DNA from: Coriobacteriaceae bacterium
GTDB lineage: Bacteria > Actinomycetota > Coriobacteriia > Coriobacteriales > Coriobacteriaceae
Assembly: GCA_025993015.1 (NCBI GenBank)
Contig: DAJPFV010000001.1
Coordinates: forward strand, 2,294,001-2,358,000
Length of the DNA stretch: 64,000 nt
Direction of reading: 5' to 3'
Within the stretch, counting starts at the first letter, position 1; the number at the start of each line of letters is the position of its first letter. Below the pieces are notes generated by a model that was not told where the DNA came from, made no database searches, and worked only from the letters and a program-made list of their open reading frames with translations. Shown one piece after another: positions 35,815-43,707 of this stretch. Position numbers and translations under genes: made by a program.

Positions 35815-37128
35815 ATGGGGGAATTCGTGCCGCGGACCAAAACGCTCGGAGGGAACATTCCATGCTTGGCCAGTTCTGAGCTCGCACGAAAGCGCCAGAA
35901 GGCACTTTCGGCTCGTGCGGAACTGCGCGCGGAACGCCTCCTTCGAGCGGAGTCGAACCTCGAAACCCCGGTAGAAACGCAGGCTGACGGAGCACCGCTT
36001 TTCCGCATAAGCGACCTGTCGGCTGGCTACGACAAGAAGGTCGTAGTCGAAGGCGTCGATCTGGAGGTTCGCGCGGGCGACGTAGTGGCGCTCATCGGGC
36101 CGAACGGCTCGGGCAAGTCGACCATCTTGAAAACCATCACACGCCATCTGGCACCGCTTGCCGGCGCGGTCGAGCTCGACGGGCAGGAGATTTCCCGATG
36201 GAAGACGGCGGAGTTCGCAAGGAACCTTGCCGTTATGCTGACAGATCGCCCCCGGACCGAGCTCCTCACCTGCCGCGATATCGTAGAGGCGGGAAGGCAT
36301 CCCTACACCGGGCGAATGGGCACACTCACGCCCGACGACCATAATCGGGTCGACGAGGCCATGAAAACCGCACATGTGGAAAAGCTTGCCGAGCGCGACT
36401 TCATGCAGATAAGCGACGGGCAACGCCAGCGCGTCATGCTCGCACGCGCCATCGCGCAGGATCCGCGCGTGCTCGTGCTCGACGAGCCCACGTCGTATCT
36501 CGATATCCGCTACCAGATCGACCTGCTACGAATACTTCGCCACCTTGCGAAATCGCGGAATGTTGCTGTCATCATGTCCATCCACGAACTCGAGCTCGCG
36601 CAGAAAAGCGCCGACAAGGTGATTTGCGTGAAGGACGGCCGGGTCTTCCGCGCCGGCGCACCCGAGGACATATTCACGCGCGAGACGATTGGCGAGCTCT
36701 ACGGCCTTCAACATGGCACCTTCAACGAGCGCTTCGGCAGCGTGGAAATTGGGCGCCCGCACGGCGATGCGCACACGTTCGTCATCGCCGGCGCAGGTAC
36801 GGGGTCAGCTGTGTTTCGCCAGCTCATCCGGCAGGGCAAGGCGTTCTACGCGGGCATTCTGCACGAAGGGGACATCGACTGCGAGCTCGCGCGCGACCTG
36901 GCGACGGAATGCGTGGCCGAGCGCGCCTTCGAGCCGATCGGGGATAAAACCATAGCCCGCGCCAAAGAGCTCCTCGTCCACTGCGCGCGCCTTATCGTGT
37001 GCCCCGCCGCCTTCGGCACCATAAACGCCCGCAACGCAGAGCTCGTCGAGTTCGCACGATCGCATGGTATCGAGGTCATGCAAGCGTGCGAAGGCGCATC
37101 GGAGGATTCCCAATTGGAGTGGGAATGA
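35815..37128 (+). CDS. ABC transporter ATPase (FecE/BtuD family) with N- and C-terminal extensions
   Basis: 437 aa; a typical FecE/BtuD is about 255-270. Residues 1-60 are a charged, probably helical Ala/Arg/Glu-rich lead. The nucleotide-binding core spans about 62-310: Walker A GPNGSGKST (95-103), signature ISDGQRQRVMLARA (SDGQ instead of SGGQ), Walker B VLVLDEPTSYLD. About 115 further residues (HTFVIAGAGTGSAVFRQL to the end) form an extra alpha/beta domain with a nucleotide-fold-like glycine turn; its role is unknown. Starts directly after the permease stop; last gene of the plus-strand operon. Confidence 0.9.
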   Translation: MGEFVPRTKTLGGNIPCLASSELARKRQKALSARAELRAERLLRAESNLETPVETQADGAPLFRISDLSAGYDKKVVVEGVDLEVRAGDVVALIGPNGSGKSTILKTITRHLAPLAGAVELDGQEISRWKTAEFARNLAVMLTDRPRTELLTCRDIVEAGRHPYTGRMGTLTPDDHNRVDEAMKTAHVEKLAERDFMQISDGQRQRVMLARAIAQDPRVLVLDEPTSYLDIRYQIDLLRILRHLAKSRNVAVIMSIHELELAQKSADKVICVKDGRVFRAGAPEDIFTRETIGELYGLQHGTFNERFGSVEIGRPHGDAHTFVIAGAGTGSAVFRQLIRQGKAFYAGILHEGDIDCELARDLATECVAERAFEPIGDKTIARAKELLVHCARLIVCPAAFGTINARNAELVEFARSHGIEVMQACEGASEDSQLEWE

Positions 37129-37158
37129 TAAACTGGACCTTCTTTTAGGGATCCTCAG

Positions 37159-37240
37159 GCTACAGCTCCTACGCGGCGAGGTCTACAAGGCGCCGGAGAA
37201 CCTCGTGAACAGGAATTTCCACGCCGACGAGCCCAACTAG
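37159..37240 (+). pseudogene. Remnant of an IS3-family (IS150-like) orfB transposase
   Basis: The plus strand reads GEVYKAPENLVNRNFHADEPN then TAG. This matches the linker before the catalytic core of IS3-type OrfB (APNLLNRDF.A..PN.KW.TD). Just upstream, another frame reads YSSYA, the usual preceding residues, so a frameshift is also present. Nothing of the DDE core remains. It marks the right edge of the cobalamin island and abuts the tetR stop. Confidence 0.6.
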
Positions 37241-37242
37241 GC

Positions 37243-37854
37243 CTAATCCAAGCGAGATTCCAGACTCGACAGACCGTTGAGAGTCAGGTCGTTGGCGACC
37301 TCAGAGACGCGCTCGATAGGAACCGAGCCGTCAGACAGCGCCCACGTGCGATAGATACCGATAATACCCGACAGCAAAAACGACAGATAATAGTCGAACA
37401 TCTCGTCCTTGAGACCTTGAGGCAGCAGATCGCGCTCGGCAATCTCGTGCTCGAGCGGCGCACGAAGACGAGCCATAAAATCATCGAGCGGAATGTTCTC
37501 GATAAGTTGACGATTAAGCACCAAGTTGTTGCACAGTGCCTCGTTAACGGTTTTAAAGAAGGTCGCCGCCGCGCCAAGAGCGCGCTCGTTGGTGTCGCCG
37601 TCCATTGAAGCAAGCGTTTTCTCGACCGAGTCGACAATCATCTCCACCACATCGACGGCAATGGCATCGAGCAGGCCGTCAACCGTACCAAAGTGAACGT
37701 AAAAGGTCTTGCGGTCGACATTGGCCTCGCGCGCAATAGCACTCACCGTAATGTCTGCCAGCGGCTTTTCCATGAGCAGGCGCTCGAAAGCCGAAAGGAT
37801 GGCATTACGGCTGCGAACGATGCGACGATCAAGACGCGGTTTGCTGGTTGCCAT
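37243..37854 (-). CDS. TetR/AcrR-family transcriptional regulator
   Basis: 203 aa from ATG 37854 (GAAGGGA upstream); the longer frame to 37881 has no better signal. The N-terminal helix-turn-helix is clear: ILSAFERLLMEKPLADITVSAIAREANVDRKTFYVHFG (starting near residue 19). The C-terminal ligand domain (about 75-203) is TetR_C-like with EHEIAERDLL and FDYYLSFLLSGIIGIYRTW. Regulatory targets are not evident; the gene is flanked by the island boundary and a membrane-protein gene on the same strand 117 bases upstream. Confidence 0.9.
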   Translation of the reverse strand: MATSKPRLDRRIVRSRNAILSAFERLLMEKPLADITVSAIAREANVDRKTFYVHFGTVDGLLDAIAVDVVEMIVDSVEKTLASMDGDTNERALGAAATFFKTVNEALCNNLVLNRQLIENIPLDDFMARLRAPLEHEIAERDLLPQGLKDEMFDYYLSFLLSGIIGIYRTWALSDGSVPIERVSEVANDLTLNGLSSLESRLD

Positions 37855-37970
37855 GGGCGTGTCCCTTCGATATGCGAGCATTCATCAACAGATGAGAGAT
37901 AATCTACGTAAGAGGATTATCCCCCATACAGCACAAATATGCCTCGCATCATGAAGAACGCACGACTGCC

Positions 37971-39278
37971 CTACTGCGACTTAGGGTGCTTCTTCTTATT
38001 GAGTGCCGACGGAGATACGCGAATACCGTCTCCTGTCTGACGCACATAGGCCTTATGAGCCGGCTTTGCGGTCCCAGAAGCCTTCTGAGCGTGCTTCTTG
38101 GGATCAACGGTAACAGCATTCGTGGGGTGCGGCTTAGTGGGCGCAGAGGGCGTCTGAGGCGTGCGGCCGAGCTTGCGCATCACGCGATCCCAGCGCGCAT
38201 GGATGCTCTCGTTGTGGGCGCTCTTAAGTCCCAGCAGGGGCGCAGCCAAAATGGTAGGCGCAATAAACGTAATGAGACGCCACAGCAGATAGCCGGCGGT
38301 CGAAGCCGAACCGAAGAAATGACCCAAGAACAATGCAAAGCCGCCCTCAGCGCCACCAGTTCCACCGGGCAAGGGAACCGCAGAGCTTAACAGCTGGACA
38401 AAGGCGCTCGCGGCCATGACCGAGAAAAAGTCGACCTCGTGGTGGCCAAAGGCAAGCATCAGGAAATACGGAACCAGATAGAAAAACGCGAGCTGCAGCA
38501 TGGTGATAAACACGGTGAGCAGCATGGAAGAAAAATGTCCGGCCGAAAGCTTGAACTTCTCGGAGAAGGAGTAGATCTCGCCATCGACAAACGTGCGCCA
38601 ACCCTCGATCTTAGTGGCCGAGACACCAATGCGCTCGAGCCAATTGATGATGCAATGGGCGACGCGCGTGACGGTCTTAGGCATGAGCGCGACGGCGAAG
38701 ATGCCAAGCAAGATGCAGCAGTGTCCACCAAAGCTAAAGACGCACAGCAGCGTCATGTCGCCGTAGCGTTCGGCAAAAAACGGCATACGGGCGAGCAGCA
38801 GGATAGCGCCCCAGGCGACCAGGCCAAACTGGTACACGATAAAACGCGTGAATTGCGTGGCGCCGGCCTCGCCCACGTTTTGGCCCGCCTTGGTCAGGCG
38901 GTAGATCTGGGCGGGAGTCGAGCCCATCATCATGGGCGTCAGGTTGCCAAAGAAGATGCCACTCGCCTCGACCGAGATCAGGTCGCGGATGCCGACGGGC
39001 GAATTGGGATCGAGCCAGACGGCGATCGCATAGGCCACAATGCCAAAGAACAGGTACATGAACATGCAAAGACACGCGACAACGAGCCATGACGCCTGGA
39101 CGCTCGACATAGCGGCCCAGAACTGCCCCATCTGCCCGGTTACCACCAGATAGACGATATAACCTACCAGCACGACGCCGATAAAGATGGCGCCGCGGCG
39201 TGCGCTCTTATTGTCATCTCCGCCCGAGGCCTCAACCTCGACCTGGGGCTTAGACGTATGCTGAGAGGACTCCGTCAT
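37971..39278 (-). CDS. Polytopic membrane protein of the lysylphosphatidylglycerol-synthase transmembrane family (UPF0104)
   Basis: 435 aa from ATG 39278 (AAGGAG 5-7 bases upstream). Seven to eight hydrophobic helices between residues 27 and 365, with GNLTPMMMGSTPAQIYRL and VPLPGGTGGAEGGFALFLG, the two signature stretches of this flippase-like family. There is no C-terminal aminoacyl-transfer domain, so it is not a full MprF; instead a basic Lys/Pro/Thr-rich tail of about 70 residues. Likely acts in lipid or glycolipid translocation, but the substrate is unknown. Confidence 0.85.
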   Translation of the reverse strand: MTESSQHTSKPQVEVEASGGDDNKSARRGAIFIGVVLVGYIVYLVVTGQMGQFWAAMSSVQASWLVVACLCMFMYLFFGIVAYAIAVWLDPNSPVGIRDLISVEASGIFFGNLTPMMMGSTPAQIYRLTKAGQNVGEAGATQFTRFIVYQFGLVAWGAILLLARMPFFAERYGDMTLLCVFSFGGHCCILLGIFAVALMPKTVTRVAHCIINWLERIGVSATKIEGWRTFVDGEIYSFSEKFKLSAGHFSSMLLTVFITMLQLAFFYLVPYFLMLAFGHHEVDFFSVMAASAFVQLLSSAVPLPGGTGGAEGGFALFLGHFFGSASTAGYLLWRLITFIAPTILAAPLLGLKSAHNESIHARWDRVMRKLGRTPQTPSAPTKPHPTNAVTVDPKKHAQKASGTAKPAHKAYVRQTGDGIRVSPSALNKKKHPKSQ

Positions 39279-39525
39279 GAGACTCCTTCTAACAGTCAAA
39301 ATATCTTGGTTATTGTACCCGTAAGGGCCATAGGCAGAACGCAAAGCTCTGGTTCAAACGGGAATTGCAGACGGTTGTTTGAAAACAATCAAAACCACCC
39401 CTAAAAGGGGTGGTTTGCTCTTAGGGTATAACCCTTGGATTTCCGGCACGCGTCTAAAGGCGCCGGCCCTCACGGGGTTCGGGCCGCACTGCAGATTGAC
39501 CCGTGGCGGGCCGGTCAAACCGGCG

Positions 39526-39874
39526 CTATTTACGCCCCGGCCCCCTGCCGAAGGGGTCCTCGTACTCCTTGACGCTCAGCCGGTCGAGCGCGATGTCGGC
39601 CTTCTCCTGCTCCCGGATGTACTTCGCGATCGTGGCCTCGTTCAGGCCGACCGTGGACACGTAGTAGCCCTCGGCCCAGAACTTCCTGTTGCCGAACTTG
39701 TACTTCATGTTCGCGTGCTTGTCGAATATCATCAGCGAGCTCTTCCCCTTCAGGTAGCCCATCACGCTCGATACGCTGTACTTCGGCGGTATCGCCAGCA
39801 GCATGTGGACGTGGTCGGGCATCAGGTGCCCCTCGATGATCTCTATCCCCTTGTACTGGCAGAGCTTCCTGAAG
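39526..39874 (-). pseudogene. tnpA: IS200 transposase TnpA, C-terminal fragment
   Basis: Carries the HUH-family core: EGHLMPDHVHMLLAIPPKYS with the HVH pair, and further on the catalytic-tyrosine region NRKFWAEGYYVSTVGLNEAT. The frame enters from the duplicated site GAGCTTCCTGAAG (39862-39874, minus strand reading FRKL) and continues CQYKGIEII. In the intact gene it would follow the N-terminal fragment at 41512-41646. Residues before the junction in the open frame (MCSAEIGNQP) belong to the inserted element. Confidence 0.85.
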
Positions 39875-40100
39875 GGTTGATTTCCGATCTCAGCCGAACA
39901 CATTAGGCGGACAGGCCGTTCCCGCAGCTAGCCGAACGCCCCCGAGGCCCCATCCGGGCCCCGGGGGCGCCGTTTTCCCAGTTGAAGGAACGGTGGAGAT
40001 GTGTTTCGATGGGTCCGGTGGCCATGCTCCGCCCTCCGCCCGGCACCTCTTCCCAGACTCAGCCGGACGGTCGGTCAGTCTATTCCGTTTTGCCTTCAGG

Positions 40101-41393
40101 CTAGGCCAGCGGGGCATCGCCCCTCTCTGCGCGCGCCCTCTCGATGAGTCCCGGCGTCAGGTCGAGCTCGGCCAGAGGCACATCCTCCACGCCGTAGGCG
40201 TCAAGCAGCGCCGCCGCATCGTCCCCGAGCATCGCCCTGAAGGCGCGCGCGGGCGTCGAGAAGCCGAGCGCGCCGCGGGGCTCGGAGTTCACGTGCGACA
40301 TGGCGAGCGCCATGTCGGCCGGGGAGAGCCGGTCGAACCTGAGGCCGGCGCCCTTGGGCAGCAGCTTCCTTATCTCGACGTGGTTGCGCTCGCAGGCGCC
40401 CTTCTGGTCGCTCCGCCCGGGGTCGCAGTAGAACAGCCTCGTCTCGCCGGGCCCCTCGCCGAGGAGGGCCGCGACCGCGGCCTCGTCGGCGAACTCCGCG
40501 CCGTTGTCGGTGAGCACGGCGCGGAACACGCGGCGCGCCCCGTCGGCGCCGAGGACCGCCCGGACGCCCTCCAGGGCGGCCGCGACGCACCCGGCGGTCT
40601 TCCCGCCCAGCGGCAGCGCGAGCTGCAGCCTGCTGGGGCGGTGCAGTAGCGTGAGCAGGCAGGCCGAGTCCTCCCGGGCGCCCTCGACGGTGTCCATCTC
40701 CCAGGCCGCGGCGCACGCGTCCTCCCCGAGGGCGAGGAACGCGGCATACGACCTGCGGGCGGAGTGGCGCGTGGCCGCCCGCCCGGCGGCGCGCCTCCTC
40801 GGCCTGTAGCCGACCTTGCGCCTGAGCTCCATGTTCGTCATGCCGTCGTAGCCCGCCGAGACCCAGCGGTAGATGGTCGAGGGAGACAGGTCCACCGGCC
40901 CGCCGTTGCGCGCCGCCATCTGCTCGGGCGACAGCCCCCGGCGCAGGCAGTCCCTGATGGCCTCCAGCCTCGCCGCCGCGGCGGGCTCGTCGGCGTCGAT
41001 CCCGCGCCTGGACGAGACGAGCACCGAGTCGGCGCACAGCTGCGCGGCCCGGGCCTCGTAGAAGACGTGCGGGCGGCGCTTGCAGCCCACCGCGCGGTAG
41101 CGGCCGCACCCGTTGCAGCAGCGCGGCCACGCCGCCAGGCGCGGGCAGGCCGCCGACAGGTCGGTGCCGGCGTCCACGCGCTCGCCGCGCCTGGGCTTCG
41201 GCGCCGTCACGAACCTGTGCGACGCCACCTCGGCGCTCACCGTCGAGGGCGACCTGCCCAGCTCCCTCGCGATCTCCCTGCACGAGGCCCCGCGCTCCAG
41301 CATCCTCTGGACTGTGTCCCGCTCGTGCCTCGTGAGCCTTCCGTAGGCCCTCGGGACCGCCCTCGCGGAGCCCCTTTTCTTCTTTCCGGACAT
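40101..41393 (-). CDS. IS30-family transposase (DDE)
   Basis: 430 aa from ATG 41393 (GGAGGAC upstream). The N-terminal helix-turn-helix ERGASCREIARELGRSPSTV binds the ends; a cysteine-containing middle segment (CCNGCGRYRAVGC) and a second HTH-like LSPEQMAARNG follow; the DDE catalytic core shows EMDTVEG, LTDNGAEF and the E of GACERNHVEIRKLLPKG, as in IS30. The frame is complete with no stops, so the element may still be active. Very high G+C at third positions, unlike the core genes. Confidence 0.93.
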   Translation of the reverse strand: MSGKKKRGSARAVPRAYGRLTRHERDTVQRMLERGASCREIARELGRSPSTVSAEVASHRFVTAPKPRRGERVDAGTDLSAACPRLAAWPRCCNGCGRYRAVGCKRRPHVFYEARAAQLCADSVLVSSRRGIDADEPAAAARLEAIRDCLRRGLSPEQMAARNGGPVDLSPSTIYRWVSAGYDGMTNMELRRKVGYRPRRRAAGRAATRHSARRSYAAFLALGEDACAAAWEMDTVEGAREDSACLLTLLHRPSRLQLALPLGGKTAGCVAAALEGVRAVLGADGARRVFRAVLTDNGAEFADEAAVAALLGEGPGETRLFYCDPGRSDQKGACERNHVEIRKLLPKGAGLRFDRLSPADMALAMSHVNSEPRGALGFSTPARAFRAMLGDDAAALLDAYGVEDVPLAELDLTPGLIERARAERGDAPLA

Positions 41394-41445
41394 GCCGTCC
41401 TCCGATCTCCCGGGGCCGGCCGGTCCGGCCCTCAGGGTATCGGGT

Positions 41446-41483
41446 TCCCACATTCATCCGCACATGTGCGGATGAATGTGGGA
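41446..41483. repeat. Perfect 38-base palindrome upstream of the IS30-like transposase
   Basis: Two perfect 19-base halves centred between 41464 and 41465, lying 53 bases upstream of the transposase start and just inside the right end. It could be a transposase-binding or self-repression site, or a hairpin that blocks read-through from outside promoters. Confidence 0.85.
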
Positions 41484-41511
41484 GGTGTTCGGATGAAGTC
41501 GATAATCAAGG

Positions 41512-41646
41512 GAGCTTCCTGAAGATCTCCCCAAGGTCGGACCTTATTTGGTTGTAGATGACTTTGCGCCTATACTTCGGCGTGAACACGACGTGGTACT
41601 TGCACATCCACTTCGTGTGCGACAGGCTGTAGGCCTTCTGGGCCAT
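41512..41646 (-). pseudogene. tnpA: IS200 transposase TnpA, N-terminal fragment
   Basis: Begins at ATG 41646 with MAQKAYSLSHTKWMCKYHVV then FTPKYRRKVIYNQIRSDL, the standard IS200 N-terminus, and stops making sense after IFRKL at the 13-base duplication, where the IS30-like element enters. Together with the fragment at 39526-39874 it would give a normal-size TnpA of about 150 residues. Confidence 0.85.
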
Positions 41647-41800
41647 ACGCCACCACCGCCCTCTCGACTCGGATTCCTTGCGGCCTGAACAATCGCAAGT
41701 GTCCGGCGAGGGGGCGGCTTTGTAAAGCCGTTTGGCCCCACCCGCATAGCGGGTGGTTTCTGATGCGGCGCGCTGCGCGCCCCGCACAGGCTAAAGCCTT

Positions 41801-41838
41801 TAATAAAAAACCCGGCCTTCCATGGGAAGCCCGGGTAT
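41801..41838 (-). terminator. Rho-independent terminator after the tRNA-Glu pair
   Basis: Minus-strand hairpin ACCCGGG-CTTCC/GGAAG-CCGGGT (41807-41837) followed by TTTTTTATT. Confidence 0.85.
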
Positions 41839-41846
41839 CAAATGCG

Positions 41847-41923
41847 TGGTAGCCCGTACCAGATTCGAACTGGTGATCTCCGCCTTGAGAGGGCGGCGTC
41901 CTAAACCGCTAGACGAACGGGCC
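41847..41923 (-). tRNA. tRNA-Glu (anticodon CTC)
   Basis: 77 bases including an encoded CCA end. Acceptor GGCCCGT/ACGGGCT (first pair a G-U wobble), anticodon stem CCGCC/GGCGG with loop CTCTCAA (anticodon CTC, reading GAG codons), and T-loop GTTCGAATC are intact. Identical to the copy 22 bases upstream on the same strand. Confidence 0.93.
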
Positions 41924-41945
41924 ATAAGCCTCAGCAGAAAAGAAG

Positions 41946-42022
41946 TGGTAGCCCGTACCAGATTCGAACTGGTGATCTCCGCCTTGAGAGGGCGGCGTCC
42001 TAAACCGCTAGACGAACGGGCC
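41946..42022 (-). tRNA. tRNA-Glu (anticodon CTC), second identical copy
   Basis: Same 77 bases as the downstream copy; the two are separated by 22 bases and share one terminator, so they form one tandem transcript. A candidate -10 (TAATAT on the minus strand, about 42056-42061) lies some 35 bases upstream. Confidence 0.93.
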
Positions 42023-42148
42023 ACATGACATCTGCACTGCCGTGCTGCGAAGAAATATATTACGGGACAAAAAACGTCAGCGCAAGAAGAAATTCCAAAT
42101 TGCCAAAAATTGTCGGCAGGTTATGGAACACGCAGGTAAACTGGGTAG

Positions 42149-43543
42149 CTAATTCAAGTTGAGATGGACCAAAAGAGCTTCGCGATCGTTGGGAATGTTG
42201 TCTTCGATCACGGCGTCGAGGGCGGAGTTGAGAAGCTGACCCAGTTCCGGCCCGGGCTTGACTCCGGCACGGATCAGGTCGCCGCCGTTGATGGAGAGCA
42301 TCTTGAGCGTATAGGGCTCCCCTGCCTTCAGCAGCTCGTGCGCCATCGCGCGCATCTCCTCAATCGTCTCAACGTAATAGAAGCACGACGGGGCCTTGCC
42401 AAGTGTGTCGGCACGCTTAAGGTCCATGAGCTCGTCAATCAGGCGGGCCGTGTCGACGCCCTCACCCGAAAGCGCGCGCATCATATTGAGCAGACAGGAG
42501 CGCTCGGGGCGCAGCGGCTTGTCATGGTATTTGATGAGCAGGCACACGTCGCGCACCAAGTCGTGCGAGAGCGCCAGGCGATCCATAATGACGCGCGCCT
42601 TCTTGGCGCCGAGCTCGGGATGACCGTAGAAGTGTCCGCTACCGGCATGGTCGACCGTGAAGCACTCGGGCTTGGACACATCGTGCAAAAACGCCGCCCA
42701 CATAAGGCTCGACGAGGGCGCGACGCCGTCACACAGCGCGAGCTCCCCCGCCACCGTCAGCACACGGGCAATATGCACGTAGACGTTAAACGCATGATAG
42801 ACACTGCGCTGATCAAACCCGCGACCCGCTGCCAACTCGGGCACGGCGGCGCAGATGAGCTCGGGATAGCGGAGCATCGCGTCTCCCCCATGACCGGTCG
42901 AAAGAATGCCCTCGAGCTCAATACCCACACGCTCACGCGCCACGGCATCGAGCAGCGGCGCGCACTCGGCAAGCGCACGCTTGGTCTCGGGCTCAATCAT
43001 AAAGTCCAGACGGCAGGCAAAGCGCACCGCACGCAGCATGCGCAGGGCGTCCTCGTTAAAGCGACGCTTGGGATCGCCGACAGCGCGAATCAGCTTGCGC
43101 TCCAAGTCACCCTGGCCGTCGTAGCGGTCGACAAGCCCGCGCTCGGGATGCCAGGCCATGGCATTGACGGTAAAGTCGCGGCGCACCAGATCGTCCTCGA
43201 GCGAGGCGGCACGCTCCACACTCTGGGGATGACGACCATCGGTGTAAAAGCCATCCAGACGGTACGTGGTGACCTCGATACGCTCGCCATCGGAAATAGC
43301 CGTGATTCCGCCAAATTTAATGCCCGACTCCACAACCGCGATGCCGGCGGCCTCGAGCGCCGCTTTGGACTCCTGCCACAGGCCGCTACAGCACATATCA
43401 ACATCGTGGCTGGGGTACCCCATCAGGGCGTCGCGCACCCAACCGCCCACGTACCAAGCCTCAAGACCAGCCGCCTCAAGCGCGCGCAGGACGCGCAGGG
43501 ACGCATCGGACGGTTGAGTACCGTTGAGCGAAACATTGCACAT
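42149..43543 (-). CDS. cca: CCA tRNA nucleotidyltransferase with HD domain
   Basis: 464 aa. Repairs or adds the 3' CCA of tRNAs. The nucleotidyltransferase head carries VGGWVRDALMG and HDVDM, then RRDFTVNAMAW and RRFNEDALRMLRAVRFACRL; the C-terminal half has an HD hydrolase-like region (AFLHDVSKPECF, KYHDKPLRPERS). It is separated from fruK by a terminator on its upstream side and precedes the tRNA-Glu pair, whose CCA ends are already encoded, so the neighbourhood is probably coincidence. Confidence 0.94.
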   Translation of the reverse strand: MCNVSLNGTQPSDASLRVLRALEAAGLEAWYVGGWVRDALMGYPSHDVDMCCSGLWQESKAALEAAGIAVVESGIKFGGITAISDGERIEVTTYRLDGFYTDGRHPQSVERAASLEDDLVRRDFTVNAMAWHPERGLVDRYDGQGDLERKLIRAVGDPKRRFNEDALRMLRAVRFACRLDFMIEPETKRALAECAPLLDAVARERVGIELEGILSTGHGGDAMLRYPELICAAVPELAAGRGFDQRSVYHAFNVYVHIARVLTVAGELALCDGVAPSSSLMWAAFLHDVSKPECFTVDHAGSGHFYGHPELGAKKARVIMDRLALSHDLVRDVCLLIKYHDKPLRPERSCLLNMMRALSGEGVDTARLIDELMDLKRADTLGKAPSCFYYVETIEEMRAMAHELLKAGEPYTLKMLSINGGDLIRAGVKPGPELGQLLNSALDAVIEDNIPNDREALLVHLNLN

Positions 43544-43635
43544 GCCTATGGCCTCCTGCGACTATCAAATTGGCTATCGATTGCGTCTGCAAAAAGTCTA
43601 GCAAGAAACAGCCTCCACTGCACACGCAAGTCCGA

Positions 43636-43676
43636 TAAACAAAAACGCATCCGTCCTAGTCTAAGACGGATGCGAA
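43636..43676 (-). terminator. Rho-independent terminator between the first fruK and cca
   Basis: Perfect 10-bp stem CGCATCCGTC/GACGGATGCG (43646-43655 with 43665-43674), followed on the minus strand by TTTTTGTTT. Confidence 0.92.
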
Positions 43677-43707
43677 ATAATCAAACTATTCAGACAAGGT
43701 GCCGGAA

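Larger units (their letters stand above)
39875..41511 (-). mobile_element. IS30-like insertion sequence inside tnpA
   Basis: 1637 bases flanked by an exact 13-base target duplication GAGCTTCCTGAAG (39862-39874 and 41512-41524). The ends are imperfect inverted repeats of about 27 bases sharing TTGATT, CGA, TCA and CCGAACAC blocks (left 39877-39902, right 41484-41509). It contains one transposase gene and, near the right end, a perfect 38-base palindrome. The reading frame of the target gene is restored on precise removal, which fixes the boundaries. Confidence 0.85.
39388..41765 (-). mobile_element. IS200-like element, interrupted by an IS30-like element
   Basis: Approximate limits. The tnpA gene is split in two by the nested element. 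Terminal hairpins typical of IS200/IS605 lie outside the gene: AACCACCCC/GGGGTGGTT at 39393-39415 (also followed on the minus strand by TTTTGATTGTTTT, a terminator) and CCACCCGC/GCGGGTGG near 41741-41757. No tnpB is present, so it is IS200-type. Removing bases 39875-41511 plus one copy of the 13-base duplication restores one continuous reading frame. Confidence 0.8.

Noticed and set aside
35815..37128. Later start for the ATPase, removing the 60-residue lead
   Set aside because: No internal ATG or GTG with a good ribosome-binding site precedes the conserved core, and the gene begins directly after the permease stop; the lead is kept, with some doubt.
15156..37240. Defence system, CRISPR array or prophage within the island
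   Set aside because: No regularly spaced repeats, no cas, restriction or phage structural genes; the content is cobalamin synthesis and transport.
41847..42022. Attachment (att) sites of an integrated element at the duplicated tRNA-Glu
   Set aside because: Both tRNA copies are complete and only 22 bases apart; there is no integrase gene nearby, so tandem gene duplication is simpler.
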